NCBI GenBank assembly: GCA_002721895.1
Contig: PBLV01000024.1
Span: forward strand, 1 to 7,685
Source: Verrucomicrobiales bacterium
GTDB lineage: Bacteria; Verrucomicrobiota; Verrucomicrobiae; Limisphaerales; UBA1100
Direction: 5' to 3'
Length of the DNA stretch: 7,685 bases
In this document: piece by piece, positions 1 through 6,788 of the stretch
Layout: each line of letters opens with the position of its first letter
How positions within the stretch are numbered: position 1 is the stretch's first letter
Program-made: the position numbers and the translations under genes
The notes under the pieces: generated by a model
The model's input: the letters and a program-made list of their open reading frames with translations, nothing else
Told to the model about the DNA's origin: nothing
Database searches by the model: none

Positions 1-946
1 CAACAAAACCGGTCTTGATGTCGCCCGTTTGCGTGCGCGTCATCAGCGCGGCCGTTTCCTTCTTCAGCACGCGCTGACCCTTGAACGTGCCGCCGTTGAG
101 CATCATTTGATAAAACCGCACGACATCCGCCGCCGTGGAATACAACCCGCCGGCCGGGTAGGGCGTGCGTTTGCGGTTGGAGAGACCGCCCTTGAGAAAA
201 TACACCTCGGTCCGTTCCAATTGGCCGTCACGGCCCGGGCGATAGCTGGTGGCGATGCGCTTGGCTTGGGCGGGCATTGGCCAAAAGGTCGTGTCCTTCA
301 TGCCGCACGGATTCAGCACGCGCGCTTGGAGAAACTCGGCAAACGGCGTGCCGCTGACAACCTCGACAATACGGCCGAGTACGTTGATGCCGGCGTTGCT
401 ATAGCTCCAGCGGCTACCGGGCTCAAACTGCAGCGGCGTCTTGGAATACGCCATCGTCAGCTCAGCCAAAGTGCTCTCGGCGCGCGGTGAATTCGTGTTG
501 GCCAAACCGCTCGTGTGCGTGAGCAGATCGCGAATGGTGATCGCGCGCGCCGGTTTCTTGAGGGTCAGCTTGCCCTTCGCGCGCGACTCGGTCATCCATT
601 GGCCGGCAAACTCCGGCAGATGTTTTTCGACGGGATCATCGATCGACAGCTTGCCCGTCTCCTGCAGTTGCAGCACGCACACCGCCGCCATCGGCTTGGT
701 CATACTGGCGATCCAAAACATCGCGTCCGGCGGCATAGTCGTTTTCTTTTCCAAATCCGCGAAGCCCGTCGTCTCAAGGCTGAGGATGTCGGACTTCGTG
801 GCCACTGCCGTTACACTGCCGGCGATCACCTTGTCCGCCACAAATCCATTCATCACCACCCGCACCGGCGACACCGGCGGCCGGGCCATGACGGTCCAAT
901 CCAAAGAAACAAACGAGAGGAGCAGGAGAGGAATTAGTTTTTTCAT
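1..946 (-). CDS. Secreted serine hydrolase, class C beta-lactamase / DD-peptidase-like family (partial, C-terminus missing)
   Basis: The reverse strand gives an open frame of 315 codons from ATG at 946 to the window edge. It has a hydrophobic signal peptide (residues 1-21, MKKLIPLLLLSFVS...) and then a beta-lactamase-fold domain. The nucleophile motif SMTK lies at residues 81-84 (Ser81/Lys84 of SxxK) and the second catalytic motif YSN at 182-184. The family markers HTSG (144-147) and PAGGLYSTAADV are also present. The third motif (HxG/KTG type) would lie near the C-terminus, beyond the left edge. Members hydrolyse esters, D-amino-acid peptides or, rarely, beta-lactams; the substrate cannot be read from sequence, and resistance should not be assumed. 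The start lies one base after the stop of the upstream dehydrogenase, so the two are probably co-transcribed and translationally coupled. No strong Shine-Dalgarno sequence precedes it. Fold assignment is secure; substrate is unknown. Confidence 0.93.
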   Translation of the reverse strand, partial: MKKLIPLLLLSFVSLDWTVMARPPVSPVRVVMNGFVADKVIAGSVTAVATKSDILSLETTGFADLEKKTTMPPDAMFWIASMTKPMAAVCVLQLQETGKLSIDDPVEKHLPEFAGQWMTESRAKGKLTLKKPARAITIRDLLTHTSGLANTNSPRAESTLAELTMAYSKTPLQFEPGSRWSYSNAGINVLGRIVEVVSGTPFAEFLQARVLNPCGMKDTTFWPMPAQAKRIATSYRPGRDGQLERTEVYFLKGGLSNRKRTPYPAGGLYSTAADVVRFYQMMLNGGTFKGQRVLKKETAALMTRTQTGDIKTGFV

Positions 947-947
947 T

Positions 948-1727
948 TTAGTTCGTTACCCGATGGGTTTTGTGCACGGCGGCTTGGGCCACGCATTTGA
1001 TCAAAATTTCGTCGATACACACGTGCGGCGGGCGGGTGGCCATCCAGATCATGGCCTCGGCGATGTCCTCAGCCACGAGCGGGTCGAGGCCCTCATAAAC
1101 CTTGTCGGATTTTGTTTCGTCGCCCTTGAAGCGCACCAGTGAAAATTCCGTCTCGGCCAAGCCGGGATCGAGTGTGCCCACGCGCACGCCGGTGCCGTTG
1201 AGCTCCAGCCGAAGCGATTGGGTGATCTGTTTCTCCGCCGCCTTTACTCCACAATACACCGAACCGCCCTCATACGCCACGCGGCCGGCGATGGAGCCGA
1301 TGTTGATGATCGTGCTGCCGGCGTTTTCCACCATCAACGGCAGGCACGCCCGTGTCACGCGCATCAGTCCGAGAAAATTTGACTGCACCATGGCATCCCA
1401 ATCGGCGTCCTTGCCTTCGGCCACCGTGTCCATCCCGTGCGCGCCGCCGGCGTTGTTCACCAACACATCCAGCTGTGGTGTGAGTCCCTTGAGCCAGTCG
1501 ACGCAGGCATTCACATTGTCCGTGCAGGCGACATCCAGCTCGTGCACATGCGCCGAAGCTGCGCCGAGCTGTTCGCACTCGGCGGCGACGGCTTCCAGCC
1601 GATCCACCCTCCGCGCGCCCAAAATGACGTGCGCGCCTTCCCGCGCAAAATGCCGTGCGCCTTCCGCGCCAAACCCCGCCGAGGCGCCTGTGATAAACAC
1701 CCACTTGTCCTTGAGAGAAGTATTCAT
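948..1727 (-). CDS. ydfG: YdfG-like NADP-dependent short-chain dehydrogenase (3-hydroxy acid dehydrogenase type)
   Basis: A 259-residue classical short-chain dehydrogenase/reductase. The dinucleotide motif TGASAGFG is at 13-20. The basic pair R39-R40 after the second strand (ARRVDRL) favours NADP(H). NNAG is at 91-94, and the catalytic tetrad is Asn117, Ser145, Tyr158 and Lys162 (YCGVK). The C-terminal part (DPGLAETEFSLVRFKGD) resembles E. coli YdfG, which oxidises L-allo-threonine, serine and 3-hydroxy acids and reduces malonic semialdehyde. Length fits (YdfG about 248). The frame stays open to an ATG at 1826, but the extra 33 residues (Ala/Ser/Thr-rich) have no counterpart in the family, so ATG 1727, just before the first beta strand, is preferred. 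Neither start has a clear ribosome binding site. The stop TAA is one base from the serine hydrolase ATG. Cytoplasmic enzyme; exact substrate is inferred. Confidence 0.9.
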   Translation of the reverse strand: MNTSLKDKWVFITGASAGFGAEGARHFAREGAHVILGARRVDRLEAVAAECEQLGAASAHVHELDVACTDNVNACVDWLKGLTPQLDVLVNNAGGAHGMDTVAEGKDADWDAMVQSNFLGLMRVTRACLPLMVENAGSTIINIGSIAGRVAYEGGSVYCGVKAAEKQITQSLRLELNGTGVRVGTLDPGLAETEFSLVRFKGDETKSDKVYEGLDPLVAEDIAEAMIWMATRPPHVCIDEILIKCVAQAAVHKTHRVTN

Positions 1728-1785
1728 GCGTGGGCTTGTTGTACTCGCTGCGCTCGCCTTGGCAAATGTCTTTTCCTCAACTCCC

Positions 1786-1852
1786 TTGTTCGACATTCGT
1801 TGTTCGAACAAAGCCAAACTGAACACCGAATACCGAACAAGAAACTCCGAAG
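1786..1852. promoter_or_regulatory. Palindrome and CCGAA-type repeats in the divergent intergenic region
   Basis: The gap between the divergent dehydrogenase and DUF1028 genes contains TTGTTCGA twice (1786-1793 and 1800-1807, 14-bp period). The second copy forms the perfect 12-bp palindrome TTGTTCGAACAA (1800-1811). Spaced GAAC/CCGAA words follow up to about 1852. An operator for the divergent pair is possible, but the sequence could equally be a degenerate intergenic repeat of the host genome. No regulator or confident -35/-10 pair was recognised. Confidence 0.35.
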
Positions 1853-1892
1853 TCAGAATTGATTCTCATCCATGCGCCCATACAATCGCGCC

Positions 1893-2651
1893 ATGCGACA
1901 CCTCACCCTGATTTTATCCGTGCTAATCTGTGCCATCAGTGTCTCCACCCAAGCCGCCGAACGTCCCGTGGCCACGTATTCCATCGTGGCTTTTGATCCG
2001 GCCACCGGCGATCTCGGCATTGCCGTGCAAAGCAAATTCTTTGGCGTTGGCTCCGTGGTGCCGTGGGCCAAGGCCGGAGTGGGCGCGGTCGCCACCCAAT
2101 CGTACGCCAACACCACCTATGGCCCGGAAGGCCTGAAGCTGATGGCCGCCGGCAAAACACCCGAGGCCGTCCTCAAACAACTCACTGCTGTCGATCCCGC
2201 GCGCTCTTTGCGACAGGTCGGCATGGTCGACGCCCAAGGCCGCGCAGCCAGTTTCACCGGCAAGCGCTGCACTCCCTGGGCCGGACATCATGTGGGCGAT
2301 CATTACGCAGTCCAAGGTAACCTGCTCGCTGGCGAAGCGGTGGTAAAGGACATGGCGGTGGCATTTGAAAAGGCCCGCAAGCAGCCCGATAGCCAACTAG
2401 CGGATTGGCTAATTGCCGCCGTCACCGCGGCCGAGGCCGCCGGCGGGGACAAGCGCGGCAAACAATCCGCTGCCCTGCTGGTCGTGCGTGCCAAGGGCGG
2501 CTACGCCGGGCTCAATGACCGCTTCATCGACATCCGCGTGGAGGACCACAAAACTCCCATCAAAGAGCTGACGCGCCTGCTGGCTCTCCATAAAAAATTC
2601 TACGCCCGTGCCCACCGCAACATGCCTGTGCGCCGTAAGGTTGAAGATTGA
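1893..2651 (+). CDS. Secreted DUF1028 family protein (putative Ntn-hydrolase-like)
   Basis: A 252-residue protein whose body is the DUF1028 domain: ATYSIVAFDPATGDLGIAVQ at the start of the mature part, then GVGSVVPWAKAGVGAVATQS, the YGPEGL segment and the NLLAGEAVV region, typical of the family. In related proteins the first strand (S-I-V-A) and the early Gly-rich turn form an Ntn-hydrolase-like core, but no reaction is established. Residues 1-22 (MRHLTLILSVLICAISVSTQA) are a Sec signal peptide, so the protein is exported. The frame opens at ATG 1872, seven codons upstream. ATG 1893 is preferred because it places the charged residues and hydrophobic core of the signal correctly. It is divergent from the dehydrogenase gene; the region downstream holds the DUF1501 remnant. 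Family assignment is strong, function unknown. Confidence 0.9.
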   Translation: MRHLTLILSVLICAISVSTQAAERPVATYSIVAFDPATGDLGIAVQSKFFGVGSVVPWAKAGVGAVATQSYANTTYGPEGLKLMAAGKTPEAVLKQLTAVDPARSLRQVGMVDAQGRAASFTGKRCTPWAGHHVGDHYAVQGNLLAGEAVVKDMAVAFEKARKQPDSQLADWLIAAVTAAEAAGGDKRGKQSAALLVVRAKGGYAGLNDRFIDIRVEDHKTPIKELTRLLALHKKFYARAHRNMPVRRKVED

Positions 2652-2680
2652 TAGTTACTTTTGACCTGCCAGTATCATAA

Positions 2681-3189
2681 ATCAATGTAGACTTTCGCCG
2701 TGCAAAGGAGGATTCATCGTGTGCTGCTGGTCACGCCTGCCTGATGGCCCGGCACTTTGCCGAGGCCGGCGTGCGGTTCATCCAGTTGAACCACGGCTTT
2801 TGGGATCACCATCGTGATCTCGAGAAAGGCATGACCCAGCATTGCCTTGAAACCGAGCGGCCGATTGCCGGCCTGTTGAGCGACCTCAAGCAACGCGGGT
2901 TGCTCGACGCACGCTGGTGCTGTGGGGCGGCGAATTCGGCCGGCCGCCGATCCTCAACAAAACCCTCGGCCGCGATCACAATGCGCGCGGGTTCACCATG
3001 TGGATGGCCGGCGGCGGCGTGAAGGGCGGTCTGCGCCACGGCGCCACTGATGAAACCGGCATAACCGCCACCGTCGACAAAGTGCACCTGATCGGTCTGG
3101 ATCACGAAAAGCTCACCCGCCGCTACGGCGACCGCGACTTCCGCCTCACCGACGTGCACGGCCGCGTGGTGAAAGAGATTTTGGCATAG
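2681..3189 (+). pseudogene. DUF1501 family protein remnant (5'-truncated, frameshifted)
   Basis: Two overlapping frames together encode the C-terminal third of a DUF1501 protein, a sulfatase/alkaline-phosphatase-superfamily-like, usually Tat-exported family common in Planctomycetes and Verrucomicrobia. The first frame (after an in-frame stop at 2678-2680) reads [20 protein letters not shown], then FWDHH and [16 protein letters not shown]. The second continues as [31 protein letters not shown] and [16 protein letters not shown], ending at TAG 3187-3189. The switch is at about 2909-2911, where one base appears to be missing between the GAC codon and ACG. About 300 N-terminal residues expected for the family (typically over 400) are absent. 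The segment between DKVH and LIGLDHE (near 3087) is also shorter than I expect for the family, which suggests a small in-frame deletion. Loss of the 5' end argues for a true pseudogene rather than a sequencing slip alone. Confidence 0.85.
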
Positions 3190-3316
3190 GCTAGTGTGAA
3201 CTCCACATATAAAATTTGAAATTCGGTCTACACCAGTCTCCACTGTAATAACTTAAATTACTTAATTTTATCATAATCCAAGTTTCAGAGCAGGGTGTGA
3301 CGGAATTAAAGCGTAC

Positions 3317-3332
3317 GCTGCCATATTGCAGC
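3317..3332 (-). terminator. Weak hairpin downstream of efp
   Basis: GCTGC and GCAGC (loop of six) lie 15 bp past the efp stop, in the AT-rich gap between efp and the DUF1501 remnant (3190-3346; 3241-3300 is 30% G+C by count). The T-tract that should follow on the minus strand is poor (CTTTAATT), so termination here is only a possibility. The rest of the gap shows no gene; a short AAATTA-CT-TAATTT palindrome is present. Confidence 0.25.
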
Positions 3333-3346
3333 ATTAGCACACTGCG

Positions 3347-3904
3347 TTACGCGCGTTCCATGTACTTACGATTGCGTACGTCCACGCGAATTTTCTCGCC
3401 GGTCTTGATGAACAACGGCGCTTGAATGACCACACCTGTTTCGAGCGTAATCGGCTTTTGCACATTGCTGGCAGAATCGCCCTTTACGCCCTCGGGTGCG
3501 TCCTTCACCTCCAGTACCACCGAGGCCGGCAATTCCATCGTTGCCAGAGTGCCGTTGACATAGGTGGCGGTCAGGGGCGTGTTCGACGTCATGAAATCCT
3601 TCACCTCAGTCATGATTTCCTCGGTGGCCTTTTCCTCGTCGTAGGTGTCGGGATCGACCAGCACATAATCCGTGCCGTCCATGTAGCTGAACTCCAGCTT
3701 GCGAGTGGTGATGGGGACGACCTCGACGCTCTCGGATGAGTTAAAACGATGATCCGATGATTTGCCCGTTGAGAGGTTTCGCATCTTGGCTTGGATGTAG
3801 GCCGGCCCCTTGCCCGGCTTTACGTGATTAACTTCCATGATCACGCACACCGCACCGTTGAAACTGATTGCGTTGCCGCGTCGAAGATCATTTGCATTTG
3901 CCAT
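3347..3904 (-). CDS. efp: Elongation factor P
   Basis: A 185-residue full-length EF-P, which binds the ribosome between the P and E sites and relieves stalling at consecutive prolines. The N-terminal KOW-like domain reads from ANDLRRGNAISFNGAVCVIM. The tip loop VKPGKGPAY carries Lys32, equivalent to E. coli Lys34 and the site of (beta-)lysylation or similar modification; it is not the arginine form used with EarP. Domains II (FSYMDGTDYVLVDPDTYDEE) and III (GVVIQAPLFIKTGEKIRVDV) complete the three-domain protein, ending in the usual YMERA. The start is ATG 3904. A ribosome binding site AAAGGG (3914-3919 on the minus strand) sits nine bases upstream, better than those of the neighbouring genes. 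It follows the FtsB-like gene by 68 bp on the same strand and may share its transcript. No modification enzyme gene is visible in the window. Confidence 0.97.
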   Translation of the reverse strand: MANANDLRRGNAISFNGAVCVIMEVNHVKPGKGPAYIQAKMRNLSTGKSSDHRFNSSESVEVVPITTRKLEFSYMDGTDYVLVDPDTYDEEKATEEIMTEVKDFMTSNTPLTATYVNGTLATMELPASVVLEVKDAPEGVKGDSASNVQKPITLETGVVIQAPLFIKTGEKIRVDVRNRKYMERA

Positions 3905-3972
3905 GATTGAAATCCCTTTGGAAAGGACGGGAAAGTAACGCGGCGCGGGGTGAATGCAAGCCCGGAGTCCGG

Positions 3973-4296
3973 CTAGGGTCGGTGCGGGTCGGGCTCCTCG
4001 AAGCGCACCACCGTTTCCCCCGGCTTGGCCAAGCCCAGCTTTTCGCGCGCGAAACGCTCCACCGTGCCGGGATCATTGCGCAACGCCTCGATAGCCGCCC
4101 GATTGCGCCGCGCCATCTCCTCTTCCTTTGCAATCTCGCCCTCAAGCCGCAGGATTTCCTGCCGCATCCGCTCGTTTTGCTTGATGAGCGGGAGATACCA
4201 AACCGCGACGGCCACCATGGCCGCGAGGATTAAAAGGCACACCACGGCCTTTGTCAGCTTGTCCCAAATCCCAAGGTCAACCCTCCTCTCGCGCAT
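3973..4296 (-). CDS. ftsB: FtsB/DivIC-like septum formation initiator protein
   Basis: A 107-residue bitopic membrane protein. A short basic cytoplasmic tail (MRERRVDLGIWDKLTK) is followed by one transmembrane segment (about 17-37, AVVCLLILAAMVAVAVWYL), a coiled-coil stretch (about 39-72, rich in Glu/Arg with Leu/Ile heptads), and the family signature DPGTVERFAREKLGLAKPGE at 75-94. In other bacteria FtsB/DivIC forms a trimeric complex with FtsL and FtsQ/DivIB that activates septal peptidoglycan synthesis by FtsWI. ATG 4296, preceded by GGAAGA, is preferred over an upstream in-frame TTG at 4335, which would add 13 residues. It lies immediately upstream of efp and is divergent from the amidohydrolase gene. 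The FtsB versus DivIC name is a matter of lineage. Confidence 0.87.
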   Translation of the reverse strand: MRERRVDLGIWDKLTKAVVCLLILAAMVAVAVWYLPLIKQNERMRQEILRLEGEIAKEEEMARRNRAAIEALRNDPGTVERFAREKLGLAKPGETVVRFEEPDPHRP

Positions 4297-4416
4297 GCGC
4301 GTCTTCCAGTAAACAGAAAAAGGCCCTGATTTCAAGGTTATTCACTGCCCGTTAACAGACTGTAGATGGCTTTCCGCTTTGACATTTACCTCGCGCACCC
4401 AAAACTTGTTTCCACC

Positions 4417-5358
4417 ATGAACACCCTCTCCACCCGCCGGCAGTTTCTCATAAACTCCATGCTGACTACCGGTGCGCTGCTTCACGACACGCACGCCGCC
4501 GACAGCGCGGAGCCCATCATCGACATCCATCAACACACCCACTACCACGGACGAACGGATGTCCAGATGCTCAAGCATCAACGGGCCATGGGCGTGAGGA
4601 CCACAATTCTGCTTCCATCCGGCCGCCCAGTTAAACGCCCCTCAACGCATGAGGGCAAAAGCAACGGGCTTGCTGCCAAGACCGGCGGCAATGAAACCGT
4701 AATGGCCATGGCCAAGAAACACTCTGGGGAATTTCTGTTTGGCGCCAATGAAGTGCCTGACCTGCCGGGTATGCAAAAGGAACTGGGAAAGTACCTGAAA
4801 GCCGGCGCGGTGATCATTGGCGAACAGAAATTTGGCGTGCCGTGTGATTCCAAGTTTGTCTGGGCTGTGGCCGAAGTGGCGCAGGACTTTGGTGTCCCCG
4901 TTCTCCTGCACTTCCAGCACGGCCGCTACAATCTCGGTATCGAGAACTTTCACAAGACACTCGAGAAGTTTCCGAAAGTGAATTTCATCGGCCACGCCCA
5001 GACGTGGTGGGGCAACATCGATGCCAAGCACGAGCAAAAGATCCTGTACCCCAGGGGCAAAGTGACGCCCGGCGGCATCACCGACAAGCTGCTGGCCAAC
5101 CACGAAAACATGTTCGGAGATCTGTCTGCCGGCTCCGGCCTGAACGCCTTGATCCGCGACGAAGACCACACGAAAGAATTTTTTGAACGCCACCAAGGCC
5201 AGTTACTCTATGGCAGTGACTGCGCCGACACCATCGGCCGTGGGCCCGGTTGTCAGGGCAGTCGCACCATTGCCGCCGTCCGTCGCAACAGCAAAAACAA
5301 GGGCATTGAGCGCAGGCTGTTGTTTGAGAATGCGAGGAAGCTTTTTAAAATTTCATAA
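4417..5358 (+). CDS. Tat-exported metal-dependent amidohydrolase (Amidohydro_2 family)
   Basis: A 313-residue protein with a twin-arginine leader (STRRQFLINSML, residues 5-16, then a short hydrophobic stretch to about 22) and a TIM-barrel amidohydrolase domain. Visible metal or catalytic positions in family order are His38 and His40 (DIHQH), a conserved EQKFG segment near 136, His165 (LLHFQHG), His193 (FIGHAQTWW) and Asp268 (YGSDCAD). The closing LFENARKLF helix is typical of Amidohydro_2 proteins. Members hydrolyse or decarboxylate small cyclic or lactone substrates; the substrate here is unknown. The frame is open from ATG 4366, but ATG 4417 puts the RR motif seven residues from the start as expected. 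Export and a metal site make a periplasmic enzyme likely. It is convergent with the downstream alpha/beta hydrolase. Confidence 0.9.
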   Translation: MNTLSTRRQFLINSMLTTGALLHDTHAADSAEPIIDIHQHTHYHGRTDVQMLKHQRAMGVRTTILLPSGRPVKRPSTHEGKSNGLAAKTGGNETVMAMAKKHSGEFLFGANEVPDLPGMQKELGKYLKAGAVIIGEQKFGVPCDSKFVWAVAEVAQDFGVPVLLHFQHGRYNLGIENFHKTLEKFPKVNFIGHAQTWWGNIDAKHEQKILYPRGKVTPGGITDKLLANHENMFGDLSAGSGLNALIRDEDHTKEFFERHQGQLLYGSDCADTIGRGPGCQGSRTIAAVRRNSKNKGIERRLLFENARKLFKIS

Positions 5359-5362
5359 CTGG

Positions 5363-5407
5363 TGAAGAAGTTCCAATGTCCATTTCTCCGTGAGACTTAC
5401 TTCTTCA
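5363..5407. terminator. Possible bidirectional terminator between convergent genes
   Basis: TGAAGAAG (5363-5370) and CTTCTTCA (5400-5407) are perfect 8-bp inverted repeats separated by 29 bp. They lie at the junction of the convergent amidohydrolase and alpha/beta hydrolase genes; the right arm includes the last Lys-Lys codons of the latter. The long loop and lack of a T-tract make a strong intrinsic terminator unlikely. Confidence 0.22.
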
Positions 5408-6476
5408 GGGCAGCTTCAATTAAACCATACGCCTCCTCACGCATATCCTTGGGAAAATTGTGGTCGTAATCAGGGTGTTTGATCACCAAGCCGCCCTTGT
5501 TTCCCAACAAGTTATAGATCGGCTGTGCTGCCCTGGCACAAGAGTCCGCGCTCTTCCAGCGAAAATTGCCGTCGCGCAAAGGCGCATGCACAAACACCGG
5601 CCTCGGCGCCAATGCACCGAGAAGCTCCGGAAAATCAAAAGGGATGGTCTCCAGTTTGCCCCGATAATTGCTCAGCCGCGGCATGTACCGAATCTGGCAC
5701 CAGCCCCGGCCAAAAAACCAATTCCGCTCCGCGCCATCGTAATAATCCGGATACGCATCAAACCCGCAACTGCTCGCCAGAACCGTGATACGTTTATCAA
5801 ACACCGCCGTGTAAATCGCATTATGCCCTCCCAGCGAATGGCCGATGGCGCCAAAGCCGGGCTTGGCGTTCACGTAAGGCAGCGTCTCCAGCAAATCCAG
5901 TGCGCGCGTGTTGTCATAAATTGCCTTCATAGTGCCGCTCATATAACCGAGCTTGCCAAGGTTCGGCCAATAATTGGCCAAGTGCGGATACGCCGGCGCA
6001 ATCGTCACAAAGCCCCGCCCCGCCAACTCAGATGCGTAAGCTCTTCCCTCACGACCACCCAAGCCGACGACCACCTTGTGTCCAACCTTATTGTCCGTGG
6101 GATGCAGGCACAACACCGCCGGCGCCTTGCCCGATTTTAAAACCGCCTTGGGAATGCACAAATAAGCCGGCGTCCGTGAGCCTGGCTCCGATTGGTAAGT
6201 AATCAGCCGTCGCAGATACTTCCCTGCATCCGCCTCCTCCTCAACCTTCACCGCCAATTCCACCCGCCGCTCCCTGCCCGGCAACCGCCCCATCACCGAC
6301 TCCATACCCTTCAAAATCTCCGCCCTTCGCTTCCCCCAATCCGCCGCCGTCTCCACCGGTCGGACAACTCCCGCCTTCTCCCGAAACTTCAGCAAATCCA
6401 GCCGAGGCAACCGCTCCGCTGCCCCCAGCCCAACCGAGAAACAACCCCAAAGAAAAAAGCCAACCCACCGAGACAT
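5397..6476 (-). CDS. Secreted alpha/beta hydrolase (acetyl-xylan-esterase / dienelactone-hydrolase-like)
   Basis: A 359-residue protein with a signal peptide (MSRWVGFFLWGCFSVGLGAA, 1-20) and an alpha/beta hydrolase domain. A substrate-side cap region (about 25-115) precedes the core strand APAVLCLHPTDNK (118-130). The nucleophile elbow is GHSLGG (212-217, Ser214). The likely acid is Asp302 (PLRDGNF) and the likely base is His339 (PDYDHNFP). The layout matches exported esterases often found in polysaccharide-degrading verrucomicrobia, but the substrate is not determined. The reading frame continues upstream to ATG 6554, which lies inside the palindromic repeat; ATG 6476, directly before the signal peptide, is therefore chosen. 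The first 180 bases of the gene are strongly G-over-C biased on the coding strand (82 G to 27 C over 6301-6480). It is divergent from the membrane protein gene across the repeat region. Confidence 0.88.
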   Translation of the reverse strand: MSRWVGFFLWGCFSVGLGAAERLPRLDLLKFREKAGVVRPVETAADWGKRRAEILKGMESVMGRLPGRERRVELAVKVEEEADAGKYLRRLITYQSEPGSRTPAYLCIPKAVLKSGKAPAVLCLHPTDNKVGHKVVVGLGGREGRAYASELAGRGFVTIAPAYPHLANYWPNLGKLGYMSGTMKAIYDNTRALDLLETLPYVNAKPGFGAIGHSLGGHNAIYTAVFDKRITVLASSCGFDAYPDYYDGAERNWFFGRGWCQIRYMPRLSNYRGKLETIPFDFPELLGALAPRPVFVHAPLRDGNFRWKSADSCARAAQPIYNLLGNKGGLVIKHPDYDHNFPKDMREEAYGLIEAALKK

Positions 6477-6513
6477 GCCCCGATAGTCAACCCAAGGCCC
6501 CCGAAAGCAAGCC

Positions 6514-6668
6514 GTAACGCAGACTTCCCGGTCTGGTGTGGCGGATGTTTCCAATCCTGCGGAACGAACGAATTGTCGGTGCTCCTAGGCAATATCGAAG
6601 GCCACAAATCCTCCCCACCACGCAGGCTCGGAGGCCTGCGCTACAGCAGGTTTGGAAACCTGCGTTAC
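6514..6668. repeat. REPIN-like composite palindromic repeat, copy A (left arm degenerate)
   Basis: A 155-bp element bounded by GTAAC (6514-6518) and GTTAC (6664-6668). The left arm carries two 18-nt units, GCAGACTTCCCGGTCTGG (6519-6536) and a decayed one ending TTCCAATCCTGC (6543-6560), joined by T-GTGGC. A 61-bp spacer starting GGAACGAACGAATTGTCGG follows. The right arm has intact inverted hairpins GCAGGCTCGGAGGCCTGC (6622-6639) and GCAGGTTTGGAAACCTGC (6646-6663). From 6549 onwards it matches copy B with no gap and about seven mismatches in 120 bp. Stem bases in the left arm are mutated, so copy A is probably the older or less constrained copy. Confidence 0.85.
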
Positions 6669-6788
6669 CGGATTTGGTGGAATCGCCAATTTTTTTGTTT
6701 TTCTTCGTTTTCTGCAAAACAACACGTTGTTTCGCCACTGCAACACGACTGTACAGCCCCATCACCCCCTGAAAATGGGGGAAACCCT
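6669..6788. other. Non-coding spacer between the two repeat copies
   Basis: These 120 bp hold no supported gene. They contain a T-rich stretch with a run of seven T (6690-6696), a small hairpin AAACAA-CACG-TTGTTT (6717-6732), and a second one, CCCCC-TGAAAAT-GGGGG (6765-6781), just before copy B. Neither hairpin is followed by a T-tract on either strand that would make a clear terminator. Confidence 0.5.

Noticed and set aside
441..1142. 233-codon plus-strand open frame
   Set aside because: It lies antisense to the serine hydrolase and the dehydrogenase, both of which have full catalytic motifs on the minus strand.
1800..1811. LexA/SOS box
   Set aside because: GTTCGAAC lacks the four-base spacing of the Gram-positive-type box (GAAC-N4-GTTC), and no SOS gene is adjacent.
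2704..2723. Perfect Shine-Dalgarno-like AAAGGAGG followed by GTG codons, suggesting a new start for the DUF1501 remnant
   Set aside because: The GTG codons at 2719 and 2721 are out of frame with the DUF1501 peptide and soon meet stops. In the correct frame the bases encode Lys-Glu-Asp within the remnant.
4297..4416. Promoters in the divergent ftsB-amidohydrolase gap
   Set aside because: I could not find a -35/-10 pair with correct spacing that stands out from background; only a GTTAAC palindrome is visible.
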